Assembly (NCBI RefSeq): GCF_000953715.1
Contig: NZ_LN824141.1
Coordinates: 1,366,501-1,430,500, forward strand
Origin: Defluviitoga tunisiensis
Lineage (GTDB): Bacteria; Thermotogota; Thermotogae; Petrotogales; Petrotogaceae
Direction: 5' to 3'
Length of the DNA stretch: 64,000 nt
How positions within the stretch are numbered: the stretch's first letter is position 1; the number at the start of each line of letters is the position of its first letter. Both the position numbers and the translations under genes were made by a program. The notes under the pieces are model-generated. The model saw only the letters and a list, made by a program, of their open reading frames with translations, was not told the DNA's origin and searched no databases. Positions 35,054 through 44,900 of the stretch are shown in pieces.

Positions 35054-36502
35054 TTAGGAGAAGAAATAGTTAGGTGCTTCACGGGTTATCTGTACATCAT
35101 GAGGATGATTTTCTATAACACTGGCATTTGTGATTTTTATAAATTCAGCTCTTCTTTTTAACGCCTCAATATTTTCAGCTCCAATATAACCCATTCCTGC
35201 TTTAACACCACCAATTAATTGAACTATTACATCCTTTACCTCCCCTTTATATGGAACCATTGCTTCTACTCCTTCAGGGACTAATTTTTCATTGGGCACA
35301 TTTTCCTGAAAATATCTATCTTTACTTCCTTTTTCCATTGCGGCAAGAGAACCCATTCCTCTATATGATTTGAATTTTCTGCCTTGATAAATGATAGTTT
35401 CTCCAGGAGCTTCTTCAGTACCCGCAAAAATATTACCCATCATTACTGTAGAAGCACCAGCTGCAAGAGCCTTAACTATATCTCCTGAAAATCTGATTCC
35501 ACCATCAGCAATTATAGGGACATTGTATTTATTTGCAACTTCAGACACTTTCATAATAGCAGAAAGTTGAGGGACACCAACGCCTGAAATTACTCTTGTA
35601 GTACAAATAGAACCTGGACCAATTCCAACCTTAAGAGCATCTGCTCCGCATTCGATTAAATCTTTTGCTGCTTGAGCAGTTGCAATGTTTCCAGCAATAA
35701 CAGGGAGTTCAGGGAATCTTTCTTTTATTGCTTTAAGCATTTGCATAATATTTTTTGAATGTCCATGAGCAGAATCTAAAACTACAAAATCTACACCAGC
35801 TTTTACCAGTTCTTCTGTTCTGACTAAGCCATCAGAAACCCCAACAGCAGCTCCAACCACAAGTCTACCTTTATCGTCACGAGTTGCATTAGGATTTTCG
35901 ATTACTGAAATTATGTCTTTGATAGTAATTAATCCAATTATTTTGCGTTCTCCATCAATAATTGGAAGTTTTTCGATTTTATTATGATGTAAAATTTCCC
36001 TTGCTTCTTCCAATGTTATATGAGGACCAGCCACTATTAAATGCTCAAAGGGAGTCATGAGGTCTTTAGCTTTATTATTTGAATTTCTTTCAAACCGTAT
36101 GTCTCTGTTAGTAAGAATTCCAAGAAGAGTTAAATCTTTATCAACAACCGGTAATCCTCCAATGCCATATTCTTTCATAATGTTTTCTGCTTCTTTAATA
36201 GTTGTATTTGGTCCAATAGTAATAGGGTCATAAATTATACCATTTTCTGTCCTTTTAACTTTTGACACTTCATAGGCTTGCTGTTCAATTGATAAGTTTT
36301 TATGTATAACCCCAACAGCACCTTCTCTAGCCATAGCCTTTGCCATTTTATATTCAGTTACTGTATCCATTGCAGCGGATAAAAAAGGGATTTTAAGAAA
36401 AATGTTTTTAACTAATCTTGAAGTAGTATCAATTTGAGATGGCAAAACGGAACTTTCTTGAGGTAATAATAAAACGTCATCAAAGGTAAGGTATTCTTCC
36501 AT
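35054..36502 (-). CDS. guaB: Inosine-5'-monophosphate dehydrogenase
   Basis: IMPDH oxidises IMP to XMP, the first committed step to GMP. The TIM barrel is interrupted by two CBS domains (about residues 90-205; [15 protein letters not shown] and '[14 protein letters not shown]'). The catalytic Cys loop is [18 protein letters not shown], followed by [19 protein letters not shown] and the mobile-flap region [11 protein letters not shown]. The 482-residue length is normal. AGGAGG precedes the ATG. It lies 50 bases after a tRNA terminator and probably starts in that short gap. Confidence 0.97.
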   Translation of the reverse strand: MEEYLTFDDVLLLPQESSVLPSQIDTTSRLVKNIFLKIPFLSAAMDTVTEYKMAKAMAREGAVGVIHKNLSIEQQAYEVSKVKRTENGIIYDPITIGPNTTIKEAENIMKEYGIGGLPVVDKDLTLLGILTNRDIRFERNSNNKAKDLMTPFEHLIVAGPHITLEEAREILHHNKIEKLPIIDGERKIIGLITIKDIISVIENPNATRDDKGRLVVGAAVGVSDGLVRTEELVKAGVDFVVLDSAHGHSKNIMQMLKAIKERFPELPVIAGNIATAQAAKDLIECGADALKVGIGPGSICTTRVISGVGVPQLSAIMKVSEVANKYNVPIIADGGIRFSGDIVKALAAGASTVMMGNIFAGTEEAPGETIIYQGRKFKSYRGMGSLAAMEKGSKDRYFQENVPNEKLVPEGVEAMVPYKGEVKDVIVQLIGGVKAGMGYIGAENIEALKRRAEFIKITNASVIENHPHDVQITREAPNYFFS

Positions 36503-36550
36503 TGCTTTACCTCCTAATTTTAAAAATTATAATTGATAGTTAACTATAAA

Positions 36551-36571
36551 AAAAGAGGGAATTACTCCCTC
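36551..36571 (-). terminator. Terminator of tRNA-Ala
   Basis: On the minus strand GAGGGAGTAATTCCCTC (6-bp GAGGGA/TCCCTC stem) is followed by seven T, 4 bases after the tRNA 3' end. Confidence 0.88.
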
Positions 36572-36574
36572 GAT

Positions 36575-36650
36575 TGGTGGAGTCGATGGGACTTGAACCC
36601 ACGACCTCTACCGTGCCATGGTAGCGCGCTCCCAACTGCGCCACGACCCC
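36575..36650 (-). tRNA. tRNA-Ala (anticodon GGC)
   Basis: The minus-strand cloverleaf begins GGGGTCGTGGCGCAGTTGGG, has the anticodon stem-loop CTACCATGGCACGGTAG with GGC at its centre, a T-arm with GGGTTCAAGTCCC, and an encoded CCA. The third acceptor pair is G-U, the identity element of alanine tRNAs. Confidence 0.96.
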
Positions 36651-36673
36651 ATTCTTGATTTAGAATTAATTTA

Positions 36674-36703
36674 ATTATATCATAAAAACAGATGATTTTT
36701 CAA
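36674..36703 (-). promoter_or_regulatory. Promoter of tRNA-Ala
   Basis: On the minus strand TTGAAA (36698-36703) and TATAAT (36674-36679) are 18 bases apart; the tRNA begins 23 bases after the -10 box. Confidence 0.8.
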
Positions 36704-36755
36704 GTATATATAAGGTATCAAATTATTCTTTACGATTATTATTAAATGTTCTGTG

Positions 36756-36764
36756 TGATATAAT
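36756..36764 (+). promoter_or_regulatory. Extended -10 promoter for the asnS leader
   Basis: TGATATAAT (TG-N-TATAAT) lies about 190 bases before the asnS ATG. It leaves a long leader that includes a short ORF with its own ribosome site. I see no good -35 box. Confidence 0.5.
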
Positions 36765-36826
36765 TATAATTGTATTGATAGATTAACAGACAAACCTATT
36801 ATTCTTTTCGATACCGAAGGAGATAC

Positions 36827-36895
36827 ATGGAGCCCTTCTCTCTTTTGATAAAAAACTCCAAAAAACTCGATAAGGGATCTATTTTAAGAATATAA
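36827..36895 (+). CDS. Possible 22-codon leader peptide upstream of asnS
   Basis: An ATG preceded by AAGGAG at a workable 4-base spacing opens a 22-codon frame (MEPFSLLIKNSKKLDKGSIL... then RI, TAA). It ends about 60 bases before asnS. Only one Asn codon is present, so a classic attenuation peptide for an Asn-tRNA ligase would be weakly built. It may be translated and affect asnS, or it may be a chance frame. A GAAGG...CCTTC pairing across its ribosome site could regulate it. Confidence 0.35.
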   Translation: MEPFSLLIKNSKKLDKGSILRI

Positions 36896-36956
36896 AACTA
36901 TTATAAAGGTGCGTTTTAATTTCAAAAACTATATAAAATATATGCGGAGGTGTTTC

Positions 36957-38261
36957 ATGAATACAAACTGGGTTTATATAAAAGACTTAAAAAACCATGT
37001 AGATGAATTGGTAGAGTTTAGAGGTTGGGTTTGGAATAAAAGAAGCAGTGGTAAAATAGCTTTTTTACAGTTGAGAGATGGAACAGGTTTTATTCAAGGA
37101 GTAGCAGAAAAAAAGGATTTTGATGACGAAACATTCGAAAAAATACGGAAAATAAAAATGGAAACCAGTGTAATATTAAGAGGAATAGTGAAAAAAGATG
37201 AAAGGTCTCCATTTGACGTAGAATTGAGTATAAAATATATAGAAATTGTTCATGAACCTGAGGAAGACTATCCAATTTCTAAAAAAGAGCATGGTATCGA
37301 TTTTTTGATGGAAAATAGGCATCTTTGGATACGCTCGAGACGGCAATTTCATATATTAAAGATAAGAAATGAAGTAATAAAAGCCATTCGAGATTTCTTT
37401 AATGAGAATGATTTTGTCTTGATTGACACTCCGATATTTACGGGATCAATTGGGGAATCTGCTGGTAACACTTTTCAATTAGACTATTTTGATTATGGAA
37501 AGGTTTATTTAGCTCAAACTGGGCAGCTTTATTTAGAAGCTGCTGCCATGGCTTTTGGAAAGGTTTTTAATTTGGGTCCAACATTTAGAGCTGAGAAATC
37601 AAAAACAAGAAGGCATTTAATAGAATTTTGGATGAATGAAGCAGAAGTTGCTTTTTATAGGCACGAAGATAATATTAAACTACAAGAAAGTTTAGTAAAT
37701 TTTATTGTTAATAGAGTCTTAGCAAATTGTGAAGAAGATTTGATTGAAATTGGAAGGGATGTAGATAAACTGCAAAAAGTATCTCTACCATTTGATAGAA
37801 TAACTTATAGGGAAGCTGTAACATTTTTAAATAAAAAGGGTTTTGATATTAAATTTGGAGATGATTTTGGTGCAGATGAAGAAACGGTAATCGCTTCACA
37901 ATTTGAAAAACCAGTTTTTGTCGAAAAGTATCCACGAAAAATTAAGGCATTTTATATGCAACCGTCTGATGAAGATCCAGAAGTTGTGATGTGTGATGAT
38001 TTACTAGCGCCTGAGGGTTATGGAGAAATTATTGGTGGTTCAGAAAGAATTTGGGATGAAAAATTGTTAATTGAACGATTGAAAGAGTGTAATTTACCTG
38101 TTGAAGAATATAAATGGTATATTGATTTAAGAAAATATGGGAGTGTTCCGCACAGTGGATTTGGTTTAGGAGTGGAAAGAACAATTGCTTGGATATGTGG
38201 TTTAGAACATATTAGAGAAGCGATTCCATTTGCAAGAACACTTTACAGGGTATATCCATAA
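36957..38261 (+). CDS. asnS: Asparaginyl-tRNA synthetase
   Basis: AsnRS is a class IIb synthetase that charges tRNA-Asn. The N-terminal OB-fold anticodon domain covers about residues 1-105 (FRGWVWNKRSSGKIAFLQLRD). The catalytic domain has 'YLAQTGQLYLEAAAMAFGKV' and the motif 2 region FNLGPTFRAEKSKTRRHLIEFW; motif 3 is 'GFGLGVERTIAWICGL'. The 434-residue length fits AsnRS. I use the ATG at 36957 after GGAGGTG; the frame is open from 36909 without a ribosome site. A true AspRS would be longer and carry a GAD insert. Confidence 0.94.
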   Translation: MNTNWVYIKDLKNHVDELVEFRGWVWNKRSSGKIAFLQLRDGTGFIQGVAEKKDFDDETFEKIRKIKMETSVILRGIVKKDERSPFDVELSIKYIEIVHEPEEDYPISKKEHGIDFLMENRHLWIRSRRQFHILKIRNEVIKAIRDFFNENDFVLIDTPIFTGSIGESAGNTFQLDYFDYGKVYLAQTGQLYLEAAAMAFGKVFNLGPTFRAEKSKTRRHLIEFWMNEAEVAFYRHEDNIKLQESLVNFIVNRVLANCEEDLIEIGRDVDKLQKVSLPFDRITYREAVTFLNKKGFDIKFGDDFGADEETVIASQFEKPVFVEKYPRKIKAFYMQPSDEDPEVVMCDDLLAPEGYGEIIGGSERIWDEKLLIERLKECNLPVEEYKWYIDLRKYGSVPHSGFGLGVERTIAWICGLEHIREAIPFARTLYRVYP

Positions 38262-38282
38262 TGAAGTGAAGGAGTACTAAAT

Positions 38283-39338
38283 ATGTTAGAAAGAAACGAA
38301 GAATTGGATAAGAGGTTTTTAGATCCTAATGCGAATAGTGAAGATATAGGATCTAAAAATCTAAGACCCAAATATTTAAATGAATTTATCGGTCAAGACA
38401 ACATTAAGAAAAAATTGTCAGTTACTATTGAAGCAGCAAAGATTAGAGATGATCAAGTTGATCATATAGTGTTGGCAGGTCCGCCAGGTTTAGGAAAAAC
38501 TACATTAGCACATATTATTGCAAATGAAATAGGTTCTAATTTACATATTACAAGCGGACCCGTTATTGAAAGAGCTGGAGATCTTGCTGCCATGCTTACT
38601 AATTTAGAAAAGGGAGATATTTTGTTTATTGACGAAATTCATAGGTTAAATAGATCTATAGAAGAAATATTGTATTCTGCTATGGAGGATTTTCAATTAG
38701 ATATAGTGATTGGAAAAGGTCCATCTGCTAGATCTATTAGAATAGATTTACAACCATTTACTTTAATTGGTGCTACTACTAGATTGGGTTTAATAGCACC
38801 TCCATTAAGAAGTAGGTTTGGAATAGTTTTAGAAATGGATTTCTATCCTCCGAAGGATTTACAGTTGATCATACAAAGGAGTGCTGTTATCCTAAATATA
38901 GAAATTACGGAAGATGCTGCATTTCTTTTAGCTCAAAGAGCTAGAGGAACTCCTAGAATAGCGAATAGACTTTTAAAAAGAATTAGAGACTATGTTCAGG
39001 TTCAAAATAAAAATTTAATTGAGGTTGAAGATGTAATAAATGCTATGAAATTGTTTGAAATGGATGAAGATGGTTTAGATAAAATGGATAGGAAGATTCT
39101 TAAAACTATTATTGAAAATTATGAAGGTGGACCAGTTGGCATAAATGCTTTAGCTTCTTCTCTTGGGATCGAACCAGATTCAATTAGCGAAGTATATGAA
39201 CCTTATCTTTTGCAATCGGGTTTTATTATAAGAACGCCTAGGGGAAGGGTCGCAACAAAGAAATCTTACAAAAAGTTTAATCTCAATAAAAAGTTATCAG
39301 ATAAGGATCTCAGCTTGTGGAGTGAAATAGATGAATAA
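38283..39338 (+). CDS. ruvB: Holliday junction branch-migration helicase RuvB
   Basis: RuvB is the AAA+ motor that drives branch migration with RuvA. The Walker A motif is [18 protein letters not shown] near residue 60, the Walker B motif '[12 protein letters not shown]', sensor 1 '[20 protein letters not shown]', and the C-terminal winged helix has [19 protein letters not shown]. The 351-residue length is normal. AAGGAG precedes the ATG. ruvA and ruvC are not in the window. yggS overlaps its last 8 bases. Confidence 0.97.
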   Translation: MLERNEELDKRFLDPNANSEDIGSKNLRPKYLNEFIGQDNIKKKLSVTIEAAKIRDDQVDHIVLAGPPGLGKTTLAHIIANEIGSNLHITSGPVIERAGDLAAMLTNLEKGDILFIDEIHRLNRSIEEILYSAMEDFQLDIVIGKGPSARSIRIDLQPFTLIGATTRLGLIAPPLRSRFGIVLEMDFYPPKDLQLIIQRSAVILNIEITEDAAFLLAQRARGTPRIANRLLKRIRDYVQVQNKNLIEVEDVINAMKLFEMDEDGLDKMDRKILKTIIENYEGGPVGINALASSLGIEPDSISEVYEPYLLQSGFIIRTPRGRVATKKSYKKFNLNKKLSDKDLSLWSEIDE

Positions 39339-40032
39339 CTATTTAATAGATAACTTGTATAGCTTAAAAAATGAAATAAGAGAAATTGCTGTAAAGTGTG
39401 GCAGAGATTATGAGAGTATAAATATTGTTGCTGTTTCAAAGAACTTTTCTTCAGAACACATAAGAACATTGTATGAATGTGGCCAAAAGAGTTTTGGAGA
39501 AAATAGAGCTCAAGAAATGATAGATAAATATAATGAATTAAAGGAACTTGATATTGATTGGCATTTTATAGGTAGAATTCAAACAAATAAGATAAAGTAT
39601 ATAGTTCAATTAGCGGACTACATACATTCTGTTTGGAGATTAAAGGAGATTGATGAGATTCAAAAGAGGGCCGAATCACTTAATAAGATTCAAAAAATCT
39701 TTCTTGAAGTGAATGTGTCAGGTGAAGAAACTAAAGCTGGTCTGAAACCATCTGAAGTTGATGACTTAATAGCTAATATTGTAAAAACTGATACTTATCA
39801 AAATATTGAAATAATAGGTTTAATGACTATGGCGCCTTATACAGATGATGAAACTGTTATAAGAAGATCATTTTCTGATCTCAGAAAAATAAGGGATAAA
39901 TTACAATCAAGTTATAAAACTATTAAAGAACTTTCAATGGGGATGTCCAATGATTATAAGATCGCTATCGAAGAGGGCGCTACATATCTAAGGATAGGTA
40001 CAAGAATATTTGGTGAACGGCCTTATAAATAG
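39331..40032 (+). CDS. yggS: YggS/PROSC family PLP homeostasis protein
   Basis: This is a pyridoxal-phosphate-binding protein of the COG0325 family that controls free PLP and amino-acid/keto-acid balance. The PLP lysine is in [14 protein letters not shown]; the family blocks [13 protein letters not shown], '[15 protein letters not shown]', '[12 protein letters not shown]', [10 protein letters not shown] and '[28 protein letters not shown]' (in part) follow. The 233-residue length is typical. The ATG lies within the end of ruvB, so the two are coupled. yggT follows, a common neighbour. Confidence 0.94.
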   Translation: MNNYLIDNLYSLKNEIREIAVKCGRDYESINIVAVSKNFSSEHIRTLYECGQKSFGENRAQEMIDKYNELKELDIDWHFIGRIQTNKIKYIVQLADYIHSVWRLKEIDEIQKRAESLNKIQKIFLEVNVSGEETKAGLKPSEVDDLIANIVKTDTYQNIEIIGLMTMAPYTDDETVIRRSFSDLRKIRDKLQSSYKTIKELSMGMSNDYKIAIEEGATYLRIGTRIFGERPYK

Positions 40033-40070
40033 TATATTTATTAAATATATTGAAGAAAAGGAGAGAACAA

Positions 40071-40367
40071 ATGTTTATACTAGGAAATCTTTTTATTGCC
40101 ATAGGATACGTACTTAGAATAGTTATTATTTTCTTCGAATTTTGTATTATAGTATCTTCTTTATTGAGTTTCTTTATGCCTTATTATAATAAGTTCCGGG
40201 GTTTTGTAGATTCTGTATCAAATATAATATTAAATCCCATTAGAAGATTTATTCCTACAATATTAGGAAGTTTTGATTTTTCTCCCATGATTGGTTTATT
40301 ACTGTTAATATTTTTAGACAGGTTTCTTATTCAGAGTTTGTTAGATTTAGGTTTAAGATTGGGTTGA
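40071..40367 (+). CDS. yggT: YggT family membrane protein
   Basis: This is a 98-residue membrane protein with two long hydrophobic stretches (about 3-36 and 72-95) around the conserved 'NIILNPIRRFIPTILGSFDFSPM'. In bacteria this family is often next to yggS and near cell-division genes; its role is poorly known. I use the ATG at 40071, 7 bases after AAAGGAGAG. The open frame from a TTG at 40050 has no ribosome site. Confidence 0.9.
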   Translation: MFILGNLFIAIGYVLRIVIIFFEFCIIVSSLLSFFMPYYNKFRGFVDSVSNIILNPIRRFIPTILGSFDFSPMIGLLLLIFLDRFLIQSLLDLGLRLG

Positions 40368-40373
40368 TAAAAT

Positions 40374-41195
40374 ATGAAAGTTATAATTTTTTATAATCCT
40401 TTAAAATTATTTAAAAAGCAATTAGATGAGATTATTGCATTATTTGAAAAGGAAAATATAAGAGTCACTGGCTGTTTTCCTGCTCAATCAAAAATTACTG
40501 AAGAAATGGCTAGTCAGAGTGACTATTTTGTTGTTTTTGGAGGAGATGGGACAGTTTTGAAAGTTGCTGAAAAAGCAGCTATTTTCTCTAAGCCTATTAT
40601 ATGCCTTAATACAGGTAATTTGGGTTTTTTGAGTGCCTATTCAGGTGATGAGATCAAAGAATTAATAAATGATATAAAAAATGGAAATTTACATTTTTCC
40701 AAAAGATATCTGTTAGAATGCTCAATAGGAAATAAAACATATTTTGTATTAAATGACGTGGTATTGATTAAAAGCCAACCGCTGGGTACAATTGACATAG
40801 AAATAAAAATAGATGGTTCTATGTTGTACTCATTTTTAGCTGATGGGGTAATCATTTCTACCTCAACTGGTTCTACTGCTTACGCGTTATCTGCTGGTGG
40901 TCCTATTATTAATCCAAACCTAAATGTAATAGAGATAGTACCTTTGGCTGCTCATGCTTTGAACGTAAAACCATTAATTATCGAACCAACACATAAAATA
41001 GAAGTGTTTTTGAAGACTCTTTCTCATGATTTTGCTTATGTTACAGGAGATGGAGATGTGCTATATCAGATAAAAACCAACGAGTCATTCGTTGTAACAG
41101 GAAGCGAGAAATATATTAAATTAGCTCAAAAAAATAATGGATATTTTTTTGATGCATTAAAACAGAAATTAGGGTTTGGAAGAAGGTTTGAATGA
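40374..41195 (+). CDS. nadK: NAD kinase
   Basis: NAD kinase phosphorylates NAD to NADP. The signature VFGGDGTVLKVAEKA is near residue 54, followed by LNTGNLGFLSAY, 'DGVIISTSTGSTAYALSAGGPII' (given in part) and PLAAHALNVKPLII, all standard blocks of the family. The 273-residue length is normal. It starts 6 bases after yggT with only a weak ribosome site, so it is probably translated by coupling. Confidence 0.95.
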   Translation: MKVIIFYNPLKLFKKQLDEIIALFEKENIRVTGCFPAQSKITEEMASQSDYFVVFGGDGTVLKVAEKAAIFSKPIICLNTGNLGFLSAYSGDEIKELINDIKNGNLHFSKRYLLECSIGNKTYFVLNDVVLIKSQPLGTIDIEIKIDGSMLYSFLADGVIISTSTGSTAYALSAGGPIINPNLNVIEIVPLAAHALNVKPLIIEPTHKIEVFLKTLSHDFAYVTGDGDVLYQIKTNESFVVTGSEKYIKLAQKNNGYFFDALKQKLGFGRRFE

Positions 41196-41240
41196 TTTCT
41201 GAAACTGCATATTAATTTATTAAGGCAGGAGGAAGGCCTT

Positions 41241-41993
41241 ATGAAAGACGAAGATACTTATAAACAAGTAAATAAGATAGGTTTAAATGAATTGGTAAGA
41301 TATCTAAATAACGTTTTACGTATGGGAAGAATAGTACAAGGTATGTTATATAAATTTAGCGACACTTATTTAGAGAGAAACATTGAATTGTCCAAACAAA
41401 TCGTAGAACAAGATGACAGACTTGATTTGATGGAGGCAGAGCTTAGCTATGTTGGTATGCATTTATTGTCTTCTTTTAATTTTACAGGTATTTATTTAAA
41501 AGCTTGCTTTATGAGCTTGAATTTAGTTCATATTTTTGAGAATGTAGGAGACTTATTTGAAAAAAATGCAAAAATTAACATAGACATTTTGAATAATCCT
41601 TATGTTATCAATTCTGCTAATTTTGAAGATGCAATCAATGTTACAACAGATAATTTTACTAATACATTATCGATGTTATCTGATTTTGTTAACATTGAGG
41701 AGAAAAGGCTAAGAACAAAAGAAGTTCTAGATATTTTTTTTAAAAAAGGGAAAAGTGTTTGCATGTTTCACGGAGAGGTATATTCACTAATAAAAGCTTA
41801 TAAATCTTATCTTTATAAATCAAAAGAGTCTGTAAAAGTTATATCATTACATTTAGAAATACTAAATAATATCTTAATATTTTCTGACTTAACAACAAAT
41901 ATAGCAGAAAATATTATATGGGCGTTGACAGGAGATTTTTATAAATGCAGGAACAATGACTTAGAGCTTTTTTATTGTTTAGGAGAAGAATAA
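41241..41993 (+). CDS. PhoU-like helical protein
   Basis: This is a 250-residue soluble all-helical protein whose pattern (repeated ~100-residue halves, with LSKQIVEQDDRLDLMEAELS and 'IAENIIWALTGDFYKCR') resembles PhoU/DUF47 proteins, which regulate phosphate uptake and signalling. The second half keeps the 'DLTTNIAENI' type of block seen at the end of PhoU domains. No pst or phoBR genes are nearby. AGGAGGAAGG precedes the ATG. The gene stops exactly at the base before the ATG of the Lpt fusion gene, so the two are co-translated. The assignment is from overall pattern and is moderate. Confidence 0.65.
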   Translation: MKDEDTYKQVNKIGLNELVRYLNNVLRMGRIVQGMLYKFSDTYLERNIELSKQIVEQDDRLDLMEAELSYVGMHLLSSFNFTGIYLKACFMSLNLVHIFENVGDLFEKNAKINIDILNNPYVINSANFEDAINVTTDNFTNTLSMLSDFVNIEEKRLRTKEVLDIFFKKGKSVCMFHGEVYSLIKAYKSYLYKSKESVKVISLHLEILNNILIFSDLTTNIAENIIWALTGDFYKCRNNDLELFYCLGEE

Positions 41994-44900
41994 ATGAGAA
42001 AACTCTTTAAATATGTTTCTAAAGAGTTTATTCCTCCTTTCTTTATGGGAGTGGCAGCATTTATAGTGTTTGTTAGCGTTGAATTGTTATATCAACTATC
42101 TGAAATAATTGTCAGAAATCACGTTGGATTTTCTAAGCTACTTATTTTAATATGGTATCATTTACCATACTTTATTTCTATGGGAATACCAGTAGGTGTT
42201 TTGTTCGGCGTTTTTTGGGCTATTTCAAAACTATCTGCAGCTAATGAAATTATTGCATTTCAAACTTTAGGTATTCCAACAAAAAAATTTGCAATTCCAT
42301 TTTTAGTATGGGCGGTCATTTTTTGTTTTTTTACATTCATTCTTTTTGATACTATAGTTCCAAATTCTAATTTTAAGGCTAAAGAAGCTATGGCGTTATA
42401 TGTTTATCAAAGACCAGAAGCTCAAATTGAAGAAAATCAATTTGTTGATGTTGGAGATGGTAGATATCTTTTTGTAAGGCAAATTGATAGAAATACAGGT
42501 ATTTTGTATGATGTTCTTTTGTACGAAGTTAATAGGGATTCTACCGTTGTTTTCCATGCTCAAAAAGCTGAAAAAGGCTTAAATGGATGGTATATGGAAA
42601 ACGGAAGGATGTTTAAAACAAATAAAGATGGTTTTCTAGACCTTGATATCGTATTTCAACAAATTGAATTAGATATACAACAGGATGTTGAAGAATTTTT
42701 GAATCTCTCAAAAGGTGCAAATGAGATGACTTCAAAAGAACTCAGAGAAAAAATCAAAACATTTTCTAGGTTGGGTTTGGACGTTTCAGGGCTGATAGTT
42801 TCTTATCAGTCAAAATTTGCTAACTCTTTAGCTCCTTTTGTTATCTGTATTTTAGGTATTGCATTATCTTTATTTTTAAATTTGACTAGTAAGTCATGGA
42901 GCGTTATTACAACTTTTATTCTGGTAGTTGTATATCAAGGGTCGGGGGCTTGGTTAACTGCATTGGGAAAAGAAAAAATAATTGATCCTTTACTCAGTGC
43001 TTGGATACCAAATATAATATTTGGAATAATTGGTATATTTTTGTTTCTAATCTTAGACACAAGATTTTCATACAAACTTTTAGAACCCTTAAAGAGGATT
43101 TTGCCTTTATTGTTTGTTATTTTTATTGGTAAAACAATTTTTTCTGCCCCTGTAAATATTACCTGTGATTCTTTTTATTTAAAAGATAATTTATTAATTT
43201 TAGAAAATGGGGTATTAGTTGAATATGAGGGTTCTAACATTGTTTCAGATAGAGCTGAGGGAGAGTTAAACGATGATGGAACAATTAAGACAGCTACTTT
43301 CTTTGGAGATGTTAAATATTTATATAACAGTGATATTTCTATAGAAGCCTCTGAAATAACGGTAAATTTCGAAAAAAATTCAGTACTTTTTTTAAACTCT
43401 TATACTATTCAAAAGTATAAAGGTGAAAATGATATAAACGTTAGAATATGGTCAGAAAAAATAGAAAAACCAGTTGATGAAAATGTAATCCATGCAAGAG
43501 ATACAAAACTAACCACTTGTGAAGATTGTATAACATATTATTTATCTGCAAAAAAAGTTGATATTTATCCTGGGTATTTTCTCATTGCTAGAGATGTAGT
43601 GCTTAGTTTTTTTGGTGTTCCAACTTTATATCTACCTTTTTATTTTCAAAGTTTATCTGAAGATGAGGAAGTGCCTTTTTCTTTGACTTTTGCTTATGGT
43701 AATAATAAGATTTCTATTGAAACCAAAATTAATTATAAATTTGAAAATTCATCTAGTTTCCATTTGTCTAATAATATTATTAATGAATTAAATACAGGTG
43801 AAGTTTATCAGGATACTTTTTTTAGATATGGATTTCCATTATTTGAAGGTAGGATGTTTATTTTTTCTGAAATCATTTCTTCCACTAACAAGCCTGATAA
43901 CTTGGGTATTTATTATGAATTTTTTGAGAAATCAAAGTTGGAATTAAAAATTGAACCTACAATTAACAACAAATATTTTTCTTTGAATATACCTAAATTA
44001 AAAACTAATTTTGGTGATTTAAAAAATATTCAGTCGCATATTTATTGGGATTCAGAAGGTTTTAAAGATATTCTATTTTTGAATTTAGAAACACAAGCTT
44101 TTCAGAAAAGATATGGTAAGTCGTTGATCTCATTGTCCAAAATAAAGCTTAATTCAAAGTCTTATGGAGATTTAACTGATCTTACTTTTGAAGAAATATG
44201 GAATACTCGAAAAGATCGAATTGAATTAGCTGGAAAGTATAATTTTTATACAGGCTTTACTAATATGTACGGAAATTTTGATTATACTTTTTCAAGTCAA
44301 GGTACTGAAACAGTTCAGAATAGGTTACTTTCAAATAATACATTTTCATATAAAGATACTTTATATGAGTATAAAAAAGATGATTTTAAATTAAAGTTTA
44401 ATATGGATAGTAAAATTCGATTCAATTATGGAAAAGATTTTGTGCCAGACCAAAAATATTCAGAGGGTAAAACATTATTTGACTATTCTTTAAAACCAGG
44501 TATAGACATAAATTTGGGTATTTTTGATGTTGGAAATTCTCTTGAATATATAAAGGTTTTGGAAAACTCTTATTCTCCAAGTACTACTGATGAAATCAAT
44601 TACCTTGATTACTTGGGTTATAATTTGTCTTTTTTTGAAAACAATTTATTTCATTCTGCAAGATTAACCCGAACATATGATCTGATGGATCCTGAAGATT
44701 TATTTGACTTAAAGGGGTTAAAATTGGAGACAAATAATAAAATAAAAGTAGTAGATTCTGAAAATATTATACAGACAAAAACTGATTTTAACATAGAAGA
44801 TGATAATAATATATTCCCCGAAGTAACCAGTGTAAAAATAACAAATAATTTTTCTAACTATATTCATAGAACTGAATTTGATTATAAACATGAAGAAGAT

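Noticed and set aside
36780-36956. T-box riboswitch for asnS
   Set aside because: No AGGGTGGNACCGCG-type motif or paired terminator/antiterminator could be found in the leader.
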